From assembly GCF_013267355.1 (NCBI RefSeq), contig NZ_CP053985.1:3100001-3164000 (forward strand): a stretch of DNA of 64,000 bases, in the 5' to 3' direction. The position numbers were made by a program, and so were the translations under genes. The stretch comes from Achromobacter pestifer. Its GTDB lineage: Bacteria; Pseudomonadota; Gammaproteobacteria; Burkholderiales; Burkholderiaceae_B. Positions 34,345 through 43,986 of this stretch are shown piece by piece (position 1 is the first letter of the stretch; each line of letters starts with the position of its first letter). The notes under the pieces are model-generated. The model did no database searches. It worked only from the letters and a program-made list of their open reading frames with translations, and had not been told where the DNA came from.

Positions 34345-37300
34345 TCAGACGGCCTGTTCCGTGGCCGGTTGGCGTGCGGGCGTTCCGATGGCGCTTCTCA
34401 CAGCGGCAAGCACGTCATCGCAGGTGCGCGACACCGCATCCGCCGATCCGCTGACGCCCAGCTGGTTCAGACGTGCATCGAGCTGGGCAAGCTGTTCGGC
34501 CAGAGCGGGCAGGCGGAAGATGGCCAGCATGCCGCGCAGTGCATGCAGTTCGCCGCGCAGGCGGCCGCCGTCTTCGTCCTTGGCGGCCTGCTTGATGGCT
34601 GTCAGGGACTGCGTACAGGATTGCTCGAGCGTGCGCAGCAGCGCTGGCGGAAAGGCGCGTCCCCCCAATAGGGTCTGCAGGCCGGTTGTATCCGGGGGCG
34701 GCGATTGCGGGTGCCGTCCGGCAGAGGGCTCCAGTCCGCACACCTCCTGCAAGGCGCGTTCGAGTTCGGCCAGCGGCAGGGGCTTGGTCAGTACCCGCGT
34801 GATGCCGGCTTCGGTACAACGTTGCCGCTCGCGTTCCGTCACGCAAGCGGTGGCGGCAATCACAGGCATGTCCGGCCAGGTGGAGCCGGCCAGGCGCGCC
34901 AGCGTATAGCCATCCATGCCGGGCATCGCCAAATCGCTCACCAATACGTCATAGCGCCGCGATTCCAGTAGCGTACAAGCCTGGAAGCCGCTCTCCGCCA
35001 GATCGACCTCGCAACCCAGCAGCTTGAATTGTTCCTCGAAGAGGTTGCGGTTGGCGGCGTTGTCCTCGGCCACCAGCACGCGCAGAGCACGCCGCGGATG
35101 ATCCAGCGGCGGCGTCGGAGCGGAGGAAGGCGTGGGCAGAGGCGTGCCCTGCAATGTATGACGCAACGCCGAGGCCAGCCCTTGCATCCCGTACATCGAC
35201 ACGCTGAGCTTGTGTCCCGCGTCCTGCGGCATGACGGGCCCCAGCATGCCGCAGTCGATCACCCACGAGGACTGGTCCAGCAAGCGGCTTTCATCGTGTG
35301 GCTGCCAGCCCTGCTTGTCGCCCCAGATGATGAGCGTCGTCGCTTCTTCCAGGATGTCTTCGTTCAGTTCGGACGGGTGGCGGCTTGCGGCGACCCGCAG
35401 GCCCCAGGAGCGCAAGGCCACTTCGAGGCGATGGCGGCAGCTGTCGCGCGCCGCCAGCAGTATGACCTGTTCGCCGGCGAACCATGGCCTGGCGGCCTGG
35501 CCGGCTTGCGCGCCCAGAGGCAGGGTGAATGCGAACAGGCTGCCGCGTCCGGGCTCGCTGTGCACGGACAGGGCGCCACCCATCGCGTCCACCAGCCGGC
35601 AACACAAGGTCAGACCCAGGCCAGTGCCGCCGTAGCGCCGGCCTATGGTGGCGTCGGCTTGGCTGAAGGCGCGGAAGACGCTCTGCGTCTGTTCCTCGGT
35701 CAGGCCGATACCACTGTCCTCGATCTCGATCATGATGCGGGCTGCGGCGGCGTCGGGTCGCAAGCGCAGCACCACCTCGCCGTGATCCGTGAACTTGATC
35801 GCATTGGACAGCAGGTTGTGGATCACCTGGCCCAGCCGGGTGGGGTCTCCCTGCATGGGTTGTGTCAGCGTTGTACCCAGTTCGCCAAGCAAGGCCAATC
35901 CCTTGGCCTGGGCTTGGGGCGCGAACATGGACAAGGCGCGGGCCGCGATCTCGGTCAGATCGAATTCGGTTTTTTCCAGGCTGAGTTCGCCGGCCTCGAT
36001 CTTGGAGAAATCCAGCACGTCGCTGATCGTGCCCAGCAGCAGGCCGGACGAGGCCCGTATGGTCTCGAGCCGGTTGCGCTGAGCCGGCGTCAGGTGCGAT
36101 CGTGAAAATAGTTCCAGATGTCCCAGGATGGCGTGCAGCGGCGTGCGGATTTCGTGGCTCATCGCCGCAAGAAAGCCCGACTTGGCGGCATTGCCGCGGT
36201 CAGCTGCGGCCTTGGCCTCGCGCAGGCGCTGCGCGAGCAGGTATTTTTCGGTGACATCGATAAACGCGGCCACGACCACGTTCGAGCCCCGGTAGCGGGC
36301 GCCCGCCATGCTGACGGACAAGGTGATGGGGTTACCGTCGCGCGCCACGAACGAGAGGTCTTCCTCGATCACATCCGTGTCGCGCTTGCCGCCGGCTTCG
36401 CCCGAGCGGCGCCGGTAGCGATTGGCCAACTCCGCGGACAGGCTGAATTTCCCCGCGCCGACGCGCGCGGTCATTTTCTCCATGGTCGGGCTGTGCAGCA
36501 GCGGACTGCCGCTGGCCGCATCGATCAACCCAAGTCCGACGGGGGCGGTTTCGATGAGGGTGCGGTTGAGATGTTCGCTTTCCAGCGCCAGCCTGGAGCG
36601 ATTCATCAAAGGCCGGACCACGCGCAGCTCGAAGTAAAGCAGCAGGGCCCATATGAGCGCCAGCGTTGCCGCCGTCATGGTCGCGGGCGTGGTCAGCTGC
36701 GCGCCGATCGCGCGCACGATGCTGCTCCAGTCCTGCGTGAAGACCAGCACCCAGTCCGTGGGACCCAGGCCCTCCGAAATGGAGACCTGGCCTGAGCGCG
36801 TCCTTTCCTGGCGTGTGCCGGCGGGAATGTCGGCAAGTTCGGCCGCGGGCGCCGTGTCCTGCGCGGCGTCGGCAACCGCGCCGGGCGACGAGGCTATCAG
36901 TTGGCCGCTGGCAGACATGATGGCGAAGTCGCCGGCCTGCTGGTGTGCGGCTTGCGAAACGCCGGGCTGCAAGGGCGCATACTCCGTCACCAGCACGGCG
37001 ACAGGCATGCCCTTGTCCAGTATGGTTCCGCCAATGCGGAATACCTGCTTGCCGGTGATTGGATTGGCGACGGGAGGAATCCAGCGCAGGGGGCGCCAGG
37101 TATCCGTGCCTGCGTCCGTGGCGATCAGCATGCGCCGGCTGACCTCGCCCGTCAGCAGGGCCAGATATCGGTCGCGGTCCGCCAGGATCCTGTGGCGGAT
37201 GGTCTCGGCGGGGGCGGGGACCAAGCCGGCGATGCTGCCGTTGACGCCGAAAAAAAACGATGCCAGCGAGTTGTCGTGGGCGGCAGCGCCGCCGGACGGA

Positions 37301-37749
37301 ATGCGGCCGATCTGCTCGGCCAGATTGAGGAACTTACCCAGCGCCGCATTCGTGACCCGGCCGCTGCCCGATCCCAGTATCCATTGCGAGCGGGAATCCT
37401 CGTCGGATTCCAGCAGCAGCTCTTCGCCCTGGCTGCGGTACTTCTCGATCTGCGCGGCGTCGAAGGCTGCGGCTTCCCGCCACATCAGCTCAGCGCTGGC
37501 CAGGTTGATGCGGAATGCGTTCTCGCGGGTATAGATTTCCTTCATGAGCACGGCGTGTTCAGCTATGAAGGACTGGCGCACGTACTCCAGGTACTTTTCG
37601 GCGGTGGTCTTGGCTTCCAGGACAAAGGTCAGCAGCACCGCGACCGTGATCAGCACGCCGCCGCCCAGGCTCTGCCAGCGCTGGAAGCGGCGAAAGCGCG
37701 TCACGGTGTCGAGCCGCGAGGGGCTCAGGCGGTGGCGTAGTCGAATCAA
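34345..37749 (-). CDS. Hybrid histidine kinase (HisKA-HATPase-pseudoREC-REC-HPt), Rcs/Bvg-like
   Basis: This 1134-residue membrane kinase has TM1 at about 27-45, a periplasmic sensor region of about 300 residues (46-350), TM2 at about 356-373 and a PAS-like region to 500. HisKA follows with H532 in MSHEIRTPLH, then HATPase with LLSNAIKFT near 645 and YGGTGLGL near 706. A receiver-like segment at about 760-865 lacks the aspartate. A full receiver has D939 in VLVSDLAMPGMDG and K989 in LTKPLPL, and an HPt domain has H1069 in ELHALRGM. The order is that of unorthodox kinases such as BvgS, EvgS and RcsC, but the sensor domain is not a Venus-flytrap pair. The probable partner is the RcsB-like regulator encoded 224 bp upstream at 37974. 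Confidence 0.92.
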   Translation of the reverse strand: MIRLRHRLSPSRLDTVTRFRRFQRWQSLGGGVLITVAVLLTFVLEAKTTAEKYLEYVRQSFIAEHAVLMKEIYTRENAFRINLASAELMWREAAAFDAAQIEKYRSQGEELLLESDEDSRSQWILGSGSGRVTNAALGKFLNLAEQIGRIPSGGAAAHDNSLASFFFGVNGSIAGLVPAPAETIRHRILADRDRYLALLTGEVSRRMLIATDAGTDTWRPLRWIPPVANPITGKQVFRIGGTILDKGMPVAVLVTEYAPLQPGVSQAAHQQAGDFAIMSASGQLIASSPGAVADAAQDTAPAAELADIPAGTRQERTRSGQVSISEGLGPTDWVLVFTQDWSSIVRAIGAQLTTPATMTAATLALIWALLLYFELRVVRPLMNRSRLALESEHLNRTLIETAPVGLGLIDAASGSPLLHSPTMEKMTARVGAGKFSLSAELANRYRRRSGEAGGKRDTDVIEEDLSFVARDGNPITLSVSMAGARYRGSNVVVAAFIDVTEKYLLAQRLREAKAAADRGNAAKSGFLAAMSHEIRTPLHAILGHLELFSRSHLTPAQRNRLETIRASSGLLLGTISDVLDFSKIEAGELSLEKTEFDLTEIAARALSMFAPQAQAKGLALLGELGTTLTQPMQGDPTRLGQVIHNLLSNAIKFTDHGEVVLRLRPDAAAARIMIEIEDSGIGLTEEQTQSVFRAFSQADATIGRRYGGTGLGLTLCCRLVDAMGGALSVHSEPGRGSLFAFTLPLGAQAGQAARPWFAGEQVILLAARDSCRHRLEVALRSWGLRVAASRHPSELNEDILEEATTLIIWGDKQGWQPHDESRLLDQSSWVIDCGMLGPVMPQDAGHKLSVSMYGMQGLASALRHTLQGTPLPTPSSAPTPPLDHPRRALRVLVAEDNAANRNLFEEQFKLLGCEVDLAESGFQACTLLESRRYDVLVSDLAMPGMDGYTLARLAGSTWPDMPVIAATACVTERERQRCTEAGITRVLTKPLPLAELERALQEVCGLEPSAGRHPQSPPPDTTGLQTLLGGRAFPPALLRTLEQSCTQSLTAIKQAAKDEDGGRLRGELHALRGMLAIFRLPALAEQLAQLDARLNQLGVSGSADAVSRTCDDVLAAVRSAIGTPARQPATEQAV

Positions 37750-37973
37750 GATGCGAGAGGGTGCGAGTGGAGCAACGCCGGCATGTCGTCGCGGATGGGC
37801 GGGCGCAGCGGGTCGCGGGCGAGGATGCCGTCACTTGAACATTCTTTCGATGTGCCCGGCGCAAAGCAATGCAGGCAGTTTTGATCCAAATCAAACAGCG
37901 GGCATATCAGGCCTTGACGTGCATGGCATGTCGACATTGCACAAGGGACAGGAATGGCGGGATTCGGGGGGGT

Positions 37974-38672
37974 TCAAGCGATCTCTTCGCTCTGCGCTTC
38001 GGGCAGCACCGTGTCGGCCATCGGCGCAGCGGTCAGATCCGGCAAGGTGGCGCAGCCGTACCGGATCAGATCTGCATCGCGTTCGATGCCCAGCTTTCTC
38101 ATTGCGCTGCGCTTCTGCGAACTGACCGTCTGCACGCTGCGGCTGGATATCCGGGAGATCTCGGTGATGGTGGCGCCCGCGCAGAACAGACGGACGATCT
38201 CGGCTTCCCGGCGCGTCAACCGCGGTTGATCCACGGAAAGGGACTCACGGATGATCATGTCCTTGACCGTCGGCGAATAGTAGGTCCGGCCGCGGTTCAT
38301 CGCATGTATCGCCTCGGCGATGTGGCGCGTGGAATCGGCCTTGCTGAGGATGCATAGGTCTCGTTCCGCGAGTAGTGCCCGCAGCAGCGTGGGGTGCTCG
38401 ACCATGGTGAGCACGGCGACGCGCAGCGCGGGGAAGCGCCGCCGCAGAAAACCGATGAGTACCAGGCCATCGCCGTGCTTGCCGCCGGGCATCGCGTAGT
38501 CCGATACCACCGCGTCGCAGGGCTGCGCTTCCAGCAGGGTGATCAGGTCCGTGGAGTTCCGGGCGCAGCCGATCACTTCAATGGTCGGGTCGCGGGCGAG
38601 CTCATGGCTCACGCCCAGGGACACGATGGGATGATCGTCGGCGACGATGACGCGGATGCGGCCATATGACAT
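37974..38672 (-). CDS. RcsB-like NarL/LuxR response regulator
   Basis: This 232-residue regulator has a receiver with D58 in VVSDYAMPGGKHGDG. The G-K-H-G-D-G stretch after MPG is typical of RcsB-type receivers. The C-terminal LuxR-type helix-turn-helix begins near residue 155 with LTRREAEIVRLFCAGATIT and SVQTVSSQKRSAMRKLG. It lies upstream of the hybrid kinase on the same strand and diverges from the TPS adhesin genes, which are likely targets. The C-terminal tail is about 20 residues longer than usual. Confidence 0.9.
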   Translation of the reverse strand: MSYGRIRVIVADDHPIVSLGVSHELARDPTIEVIGCARNSTDLITLLEAQPCDAVVSDYAMPGGKHGDGLVLIGFLRRRFPALRVAVLTMVEHPTLLRALLAERDLCILSKADSTRHIAEAIHAMNRGRTYYSPTVKDMIIRESLSVDQPRLTRREAEIVRLFCAGATITEISRISSRSVQTVSSQKRSAMRKLGIERDADLIRYGCATLPDLTAAPMADTVLPEAQSEEIA

Positions 38673-39070
38673 GTTTTCTTCCCCGTTTAACCAGAGACTG
38701 CTCCGGGAACTTCCCGCGCCCGTGGCCGGTTTCCGTCTGGAGTCGCCGGATGGCGTTTTGAACGCCGTATGCGTGTAGCAGCGTGGATGATGCCGCTGCT
38801 GGACATATTACCGGTGGTGGGTAGGCGGAAGAATAGGAGGATTACGAAAGGGCCGAATCCCTGGCAGCCCCTATCGCAGTCGCGCCTCTCGCGAGCTCCA
38901 GTGGAATCATAGGAATACGACTTCAGTTTCGTAGTTTTCCCAAAGCCCCACGCCCACGCGCTCCGTATTCTGCCCGCAAGACTAGCGTCGCCCGGCATGG
39001 CCTGGAGCGGCGACCAGACGGGGTGGCTAACGCCTCCCGTGCGAGCCGGAAGATGGCAAGGGGAGAAGGG
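38673..39070. other. 398-bp divergent region between the RcsB-like gene and tpsB
   Basis: This stretch carries the promoters of both directions. TAGGAAT at 38910-38916 and TTTCGTA at 38927-38933 face each other across 10 bp and overlap a TACGA-N8-TCGTA dyad. They resemble NarL/BvgA/RcsB-type half-sites and are a candidate response-regulator target. AGGAGG at about 38836 has no following gene. Nothing else is recognised. Confidence 0.4.
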
Positions 39071-40810
39071 ATGAAAGGCGGACGATCCGGCACACCGGGG
39101 CAGGCGGGGGCGCGCTTGCGGCGCAAGCATTCAAACGCTGGCCGTAAGGTGGCCGTGATGCGCGCCGGGCTGGCCATGGCGCTATGCGCGGGTACTTCGT
39201 GGGCGCAGATCCCGGACGCGGGACGCGCCTTCCGGGATCTGGAATCGGCTTTGCCCGCAATGCCTTCGACCACGAGGGCTCCCGACGTGGAGCTGCCCGA
39301 GCCGCAGCCGCCCGCGCGCGCGTCGGGCGACGAGACGGCGGGGCCATCCGTCCTGGTGCGCGAGTTCCGCTTCGAAGGCAACCATGCCGTCGACGGAGCC
39401 ACGCTGCAGGCGCTGCTGGCCGATCTGGCGGGCTCGGAGCTGATGTTGCCGGGCCTGCGAGCGGCCGCCGACCGCATCACCGCCTACTACCACGATCAGG
39501 GTTATGTGCTGGCGCGCGCCTACCTGCCGCCGCAGGATATCGATGCGGGCGTCCTCCGCATCACCGTGTTGGAGGGCAGCTATGGCGAGATTGACCTGAA
39601 GAACCGTTCAAGAGTCCGTGACGCGGTGCTGGAGCAGCCGCTCTCCACCTTGCGGTCCGGCGACGCGGTGCAAGCCCGTGAACTGGAACAGGCTTTGCTG
39701 CTGTTGAGCGACTTGCCCGGCGTGGTAGTGAAGGGTACGTTGCGGCCCGGCGCGGAAACCGGCACGACCAGTCTGCTGGTGGACGCGCAACCCGGGCCGC
39801 TCATCTTCGGCAGTGTCGATGCGGACAATTTCGGCGGCTACTACACCGGCGAATACCGGCTGAGCGGCAGCATCGGCATCAACAGCCCTTTGGGTCTGGG
39901 CGACCAGCTCCACCTGCGGCTGCTGAGCAGCGACCGCGACCAGCGCTACTACAACCTTGCCTATCAATTGCCGCTCGGCCCCTGGTCCACGCGTGTGGGC
40001 GTGGGCGCGTCCCGCATGCGCTACGGGCTGGGAAAGCGCTTCGAACCCTTGGGCGCGCATGGCCGCGCCGACGTCTCGACGGTGTTCATCCAGCAGCCGC
40101 TGGTGCGCAGCCGTAGCGCCAGCCTGCGGCTGCAGCTGCAGCATGAGCGCAAGCGTTTGGCCGACAGCATGGATCTATTCGACCTGACCAGCCGCAAGCG
40201 CGTCGGACTGTGGACGGTAGCCTTGACTGGCAGCAATGCGGACGGATGGTTTGGCGGCGGACAGAGCGCCTTGCATCTTTCGCACAGCCGCGGCCGGCTG
40301 CGCCTGGGCGACGCACAGGCCGAGCGCGAGGACCGCCAGACCGTGCGCGCTGGCGGCTGGTTCGCCAGGACCAATCTCTCGGCCAGCCGACTGCAGAACC
40401 TGGCGGGCCGCCTGCAGCTGTTCGCCCGGCTCGACGCGCAATGGGCCTCGAGGAACCTGGACAGCTCGGAGAAATTCAGCCTCGGCGGCCCGTACGGCGT
40501 GCGCGCCTATCCCTTGGGCGCGGCCAGCGGCGATGAGGGTTGGCTGGCCAGCGCCGAATTGCGCTATCAGCTGGCGCCTGGCTGGCAACTGAGCGCCTTC
40601 GCGGACCGCGGCGGCGTGCGCATCAACAAGCGCCGCTGGACGCGGGAGGACAACGGTGTCGACCTGGGCGCGGCGGGCATCGGCATTACGCAGTTCGGCT
40701 CGAATCATCAGGTGAGTCTGAGCGTGGCCTGGCCTATGGGGCGGCAGTTGCTTGCGACGCAAGCCGACCAGGAGCCGCGCTTCTGGCTTCAGGCCTCCCG
40801 GTACTTCTGA
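39071..40810 (+). CDS. Two-partner secretion outer-membrane transporter (TpsB, FhaC/ShlB family)
   Basis: This 579-residue Omp85-superfamily transporter has a signal sequence ending in GTSWAQ about residue 46 and a POTRA-type region with VLVREFRFEGNHAVDG near 95 and YLPPQDIDAGVLRITVLEG near 153. A 16-strand barrel ends in WLQASRYF with a C-terminal Phe. The motif-3 region reads GGPYGVRAYPLG, the VRAY variant of VRGY. I chose ATG 39071 for its GGAGAAGG site; ATG 39158, directly before the hydrophobic core, is an alternative. It secretes the exoprotein encoded 81 bp downstream. Confidence 0.93.
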   Translation: MKGGRSGTPGQAGARLRRKHSNAGRKVAVMRAGLAMALCAGTSWAQIPDAGRAFRDLESALPAMPSTTRAPDVELPEPQPPARASGDETAGPSVLVREFRFEGNHAVDGATLQALLADLAGSELMLPGLRAAADRITAYYHDQGYVLARAYLPPQDIDAGVLRITVLEGSYGEIDLKNRSRVRDAVLEQPLSTLRSGDAVQARELEQALLLLSDLPGVVVKGTLRPGAETGTTSLLVDAQPGPLIFGSVDADNFGGYYTGEYRLSGSIGINSPLGLGDQLHLRLLSSDRDQRYYNLAYQLPLGPWSTRVGVGASRMRYGLGKRFEPLGAHGRADVSTVFIQQPLVRSRSASLRLQLQHERKRLADSMDLFDLTSRKRVGLWTVALTGSNADGWFGGGQSALHLSHSRGRLRLGDAQAEREDRQTVRAGGWFARTNLSASRLQNLAGRLQLFARLDAQWASRNLDSSEKFSLGGPYGVRAYPLGAASGDEGWLASAELRYQLAPGWQLSAFADRGGVRINKRRWTREDNGVDLGAAGIGITQFGSNHQVSLSVAWPMGRQLLATQADQEPRFWLQASRYF

Positions 40811-40891
40811 CGCCGGCGTGTCGCGGGCGCACTTTTTCTTAACCGGCGCAACCTGCCATTCGGGCGGATCCGCCATTTTTGCGAGGCAATC

Positions 40892-43800
40892 ATGAACAAG
40901 ATTTATGCACTGGTATGGAACGAGGCCAGACAGTGCTGGAACGTGGCGCGCGAATCCGCGCGCTGCCGCGGGAAGAGGGGAGGCGGGAGGCGTGGCAGCG
41001 TCATGGCGCTGGCGCTGATCGGTCTGGCGGGCCTGTCTTGCGCCCATGCGGCACCCATGGGCGGCACGATCGGCGCCGGCAATGGCATCGGCGATATCCA
41101 CACCACGCTGGACCAGAAGCAGGTGTCGATCAACCAGCACACGAACAAGCTGATCATCGACTGGAACAGTTTCAATATCGGCGCCGATGAGCGCGTCACC
41201 TTCAACCAGCCTGGCAGCGGCGCCATCGCGCTGAACAAGGTGAACGGCCTGTCCCCGAGTTCCATCCTGGGGCGCCTGGACGCCAATGGCCAGGTCTTCC
41301 TGGTCAACCCCAACGGCATCGTCTTCGGCAAGGGCGCCGAGGTCAATGTGGGCGGTCTGGTGGCATCGACCAAACTGCTCTCCGACGCCGATTTCCACGC
41401 GGGCAACCATCGCTTCGCGGGTTCGTCCGAGGCCTCTGTGCTGAACCAGGGCGTCATTACCGCGCGCGACCGGGGCAGCGTCGCGCTGCTGGGCGCCAAG
41501 GTCAGCAACCAGGGTGTGATCCAGGCGCGGCTGGGGCGGATCGCGCTGGCGGCGGGCAGCGAGTTCACCGTGAACTTCGACGGTAGTGGATTGCTGGACC
41601 TGCAGGTGAACGGCGCCGCGCTTTCCGCATTGGTCGAGAACGGCGGCATGTTGAGGGCCGACGGCGGACAGGTGCTGATGAGTGCCAGGGCGGCCGGCGC
41701 CGCCTTGCGCACAGTGGTCAACAGCCAGGGCATCATCGAAGCCAGAACGCTGCAAGGACAGGGCGGCAAGATCACGCTGGACGGCGGCAACGACGGCCTC
41801 GTGGTGGCAGCCGGAAAAATGAACGCCAGCGCGCTTTCCTCGCACGGCAACGGCGGCACGGTGGAGATGCGCGGGCAGCAGGTCAAGGTGCGGCTGGGGA
41901 CCGAAATAGATGCACGGGCCTCCAATGGTGACGCGGGAACCTGGCGCATCGCGTCAGGAGATATCGGCGTGGGAGCCTCCGCAGCCGAGGCAAGCGCCAG
42001 CATCCATGCGGACACCATTGCCCGCAATCTTGCGGCATCGAACATCGTCTTGGAAAGCACAGTCGGCGATGTCGCGCTCAATGGCCCGATAGCGTGGAGC
42101 AGCGGCAATGCGCTCAGCCTGGTTTCGGCGGGTGGCATCTTGGCCAATGGCAGCTTGACCGCCTCAGGCCAGAACGGCGGGATCAGCATGTCCGCCGCCG
42201 GTCAGATTGCACTTAACGGCAAGACGGCTATCAGTGGCGTCAACGGCTCGTTGTCTTTGCAGGCACCGCAGGACCATGTGCTGGGTGACGGCGCGGCCGT
42301 GACGCTGTCCGGCGCGGGTGCGTCGTTCCGCGCCAATGGCCAGCGCTACGCGGTGATCCAGAACCTCGCCCAGTTGCAGGAGATCAACCGCAATCTGGGT
42401 GGGTTGTATGTGTTGGGCAATAACCTGAGCGGGCGCGGCAAGATCGACCCCATCGGGGGCGCGTACGGCACGTTCTCGGGCGTCTTCGACGGCCTGGGCA
42501 ACAAGCTGAGCGGTTTCTCGGTCAGCGGAGCTGGCCCCAATGTGGGCCTGTTTGCCGCGTCGTCCGGCAGTATCCGCAATACCCACCTGGTATCGATGGA
42601 AGTTACTGCGCTGTCTAGCGGACCGGGGACCATTTCGATGGGCGGGCTGGTGGGGCGAAACTCGGGCCAGATCGTCAACGTAACGACGGAAAAGATGTAC
42701 GTGAGGGGCAATTCTTACCACCGCAATGTGGCGGGTGGACTGGTGGGCACCAACGTGGGCGGCAGCATCGACCGCGCCACCGCCGGGGGCACCATGTACG
42801 CGAGTTCCCACACGGTTGCCATGGGAGGACTGGTGGGCGAAAACCTGAACTCCGCGCTGAGCCGCGGCAGCATCACCCGCAGCATCGCGAAAAATGCCAT
42901 ATCGGGATCGATGCAGCGCGATGACCTTGGCGGCATGGGCGGTCTGGTCGGTGTGAACCGTGGCTTGATTGCGGATTCGTCCAGCCATGCAAACACCCAG
43001 GCCGGCGGCGCTGGCCACAATGTCGGCGGGTTGGTCGGCAACAATCTGGGCGGCGACATCGAACGCTCGTTCTCGGCCGGCCGCGTCCAGAATGGCGGCA
43101 GCGGCAACACCGGCGGCTTGGTGGGCTTGAATGGCGGGAATATTTCCGAGGCGATCGCCTATGGCAACGTCAGCGCTTCGAGCGGCGACGCGACCGGAGG
43201 CCTGGTGGGCCGGAGTCATAGCAACGGCGTGCTGCGGGACGTGAAGGCTGCCGGCGACGTGTCGGATTACTACGGCATCAATGTGGGCGGCTTGGTCGGC
43301 GCCAATCATGGGCGTATCGATACGGGCGAAGCGGGCGGCGCGGTGAACGCCAGCTACAACCGCGGCGGCGGCAGGGTGGGGGGGCTGGCGGGCTACAACA
43401 GCGGCACGATTGAAGCCTCGGTCGCCCGCGGCAAGGCCACGGGAGGCAGTTATGGGTACGTCGGCGGACTGGTCGGCTACAACTCCGGCATGCTGGCGAC
43501 GGTCGCCGCCAGCGGCAATGTGACGGCAGGGCAGAACAGTGCGGTCGGAGGGCTGGTCGGCGCCAACGAGGGCATGATTGTTTCCGCCATGGCCGATGGC
43601 AACGCTTACGGTGGCTACTACAGCCATGTGGGCGGCGTGGTGGGAGAGAACGGCGGCATGGGAGAAGTCCTACAGTCGTCCTCCGCGGGCATGGTGAGTG
43701 GTGCCCGCTATGCTTTCCTGGGTGGCCTCGCGGGTTTCAATCAGGGTGAGATTTCCTACTCCAGCGCCAGCGGCCAGGTGAAGTCCGACAACTACCTCTA

Positions 43801-43918
43801 TCAGCGCCATGGCGGCCTGGCTGGCGTGAACCACGGGGTTCTGCGCGCCAATAGCACCTTCGGGCTGGCATCCCTGGTGCAACCGGTGGGCTTGAACCAA
43901 GGTGTCATCGAACCCTGA
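40892..43918 (+). CDS. TpsA exoprotein, filamentous-haemagglutinin-like adhesin with GLUG repeats
   Basis: This 1008-residue secreted protein starts with an extended signal peptide region (MNKIYALVWNEARQCWNVAR) and a hydrophobic core ending CAHAAP near residue 54. The TPS secretion domain follows, with FLVNPNGIVFGKGAEVNVGG near 130, the NPNGI motif recognised by TpsB. From about 585 to 985 there are 14 copies of a GGLVGxNxGxI-type (GLUG) repeat spaced roughly 25-32 residues, predicted to extend a beta-helix. It is short for an FHA-type protein and lacks a C-terminal toxin or prodomain, so an adhesin role is more likely than contact-dependent inhibition. Confidence 0.92.
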   Translation: MNKIYALVWNEARQCWNVARESARCRGKRGGGRRGSVMALALIGLAGLSCAHAAPMGGTIGAGNGIGDIHTTLDQKQVSINQHTNKLIIDWNSFNIGADERVTFNQPGSGAIALNKVNGLSPSSILGRLDANGQVFLVNPNGIVFGKGAEVNVGGLVASTKLLSDADFHAGNHRFAGSSEASVLNQGVITARDRGSVALLGAKVSNQGVIQARLGRIALAAGSEFTVNFDGSGLLDLQVNGAALSALVENGGMLRADGGQVLMSARAAGAALRTVVNSQGIIEARTLQGQGGKITLDGGNDGLVVAAGKMNASALSSHGNGGTVEMRGQQVKVRLGTEIDARASNGDAGTWRIASGDIGVGASAAEASASIHADTIARNLAASNIVLESTVGDVALNGPIAWSSGNALSLVSAGGILANGSLTASGQNGGISMSAAGQIALNGKTAISGVNGSLSLQAPQDHVLGDGAAVTLSGAGASFRANGQRYAVIQNLAQLQEINRNLGGLYVLGNNLSGRGKIDPIGGAYGTFSGVFDGLGNKLSGFSVSGAGPNVGLFAASSGSIRNTHLVSMEVTALSSGPGTISMGGLVGRNSGQIVNVTTEKMYVRGNSYHRNVAGGLVGTNVGGSIDRATAGGTMYASSHTVAMGGLVGENLNSALSRGSITRSIAKNAISGSMQRDDLGGMGGLVGVNRGLIADSSSHANTQAGGAGHNVGGLVGNNLGGDIERSFSAGRVQNGGSGNTGGLVGLNGGNISEAIAYGNVSASSGDATGGLVGRSHSNGVLRDVKAAGDVSDYYGINVGGLVGANHGRIDTGEAGGAVNASYNRGGGRVGGLAGYNSGTIEASVARGKATGGSYGYVGGLVGYNSGMLATVAASGNVTAGQNSAVGGLVGANEGMIVSAMADGNAYGGYYSHVGGVVGENGGMGEVLQSSSAGMVSGARYAFLGGLAGFNQGEISYSSASGQVKSDNYLYQRHGGLAGVNHGVLRANSTFGLASLVQPVGLNQGVIEP
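42637..43840 (+). repeat. Fourteen GLUG peptide repeats inside tpsA
   Basis: The repeats read, in order, GGLVGRN, GGLVGTN, GGLVGEN, GGLVGVN, GGLVGNN, GGLVGLN, GGLVGRS, GGLVGAN, GGLAGYN, GGLVGYN, GGLVGAN, GGVVGEN, GGLAGFN and GGLAGVN. DNA identity between copies is limited to the core, so slippage looks less likely than unequal recombination. Confidence 0.85.
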
Positions 43919-43933
43919 CGCTCAGCGCATGGG

Positions 43934-43967
43934 CAAGGCCATGGACGCTTGCGCGGCCATGGCCTTG
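43934..43967. terminator. Hairpin between tpsA and the fimbrial operon
   Basis: CAAGGCCATGG and CCATGGCCTTG form a perfect 11-bp stem with a 12-base loop, between converging genes and 15-20 bp from each stop. No T-run is seen. Confidence 0.7.
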
Positions 43968-43986
43968 TATCAGGATCGCCCCAATC

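Noticed and set aside
42637..43840. Regularly spaced repeats that might suggest a CRISPR-like array
   Set aside because: The spacing follows codons and the repeats encode GLUG peptides in an uninterrupted adhesin frame.
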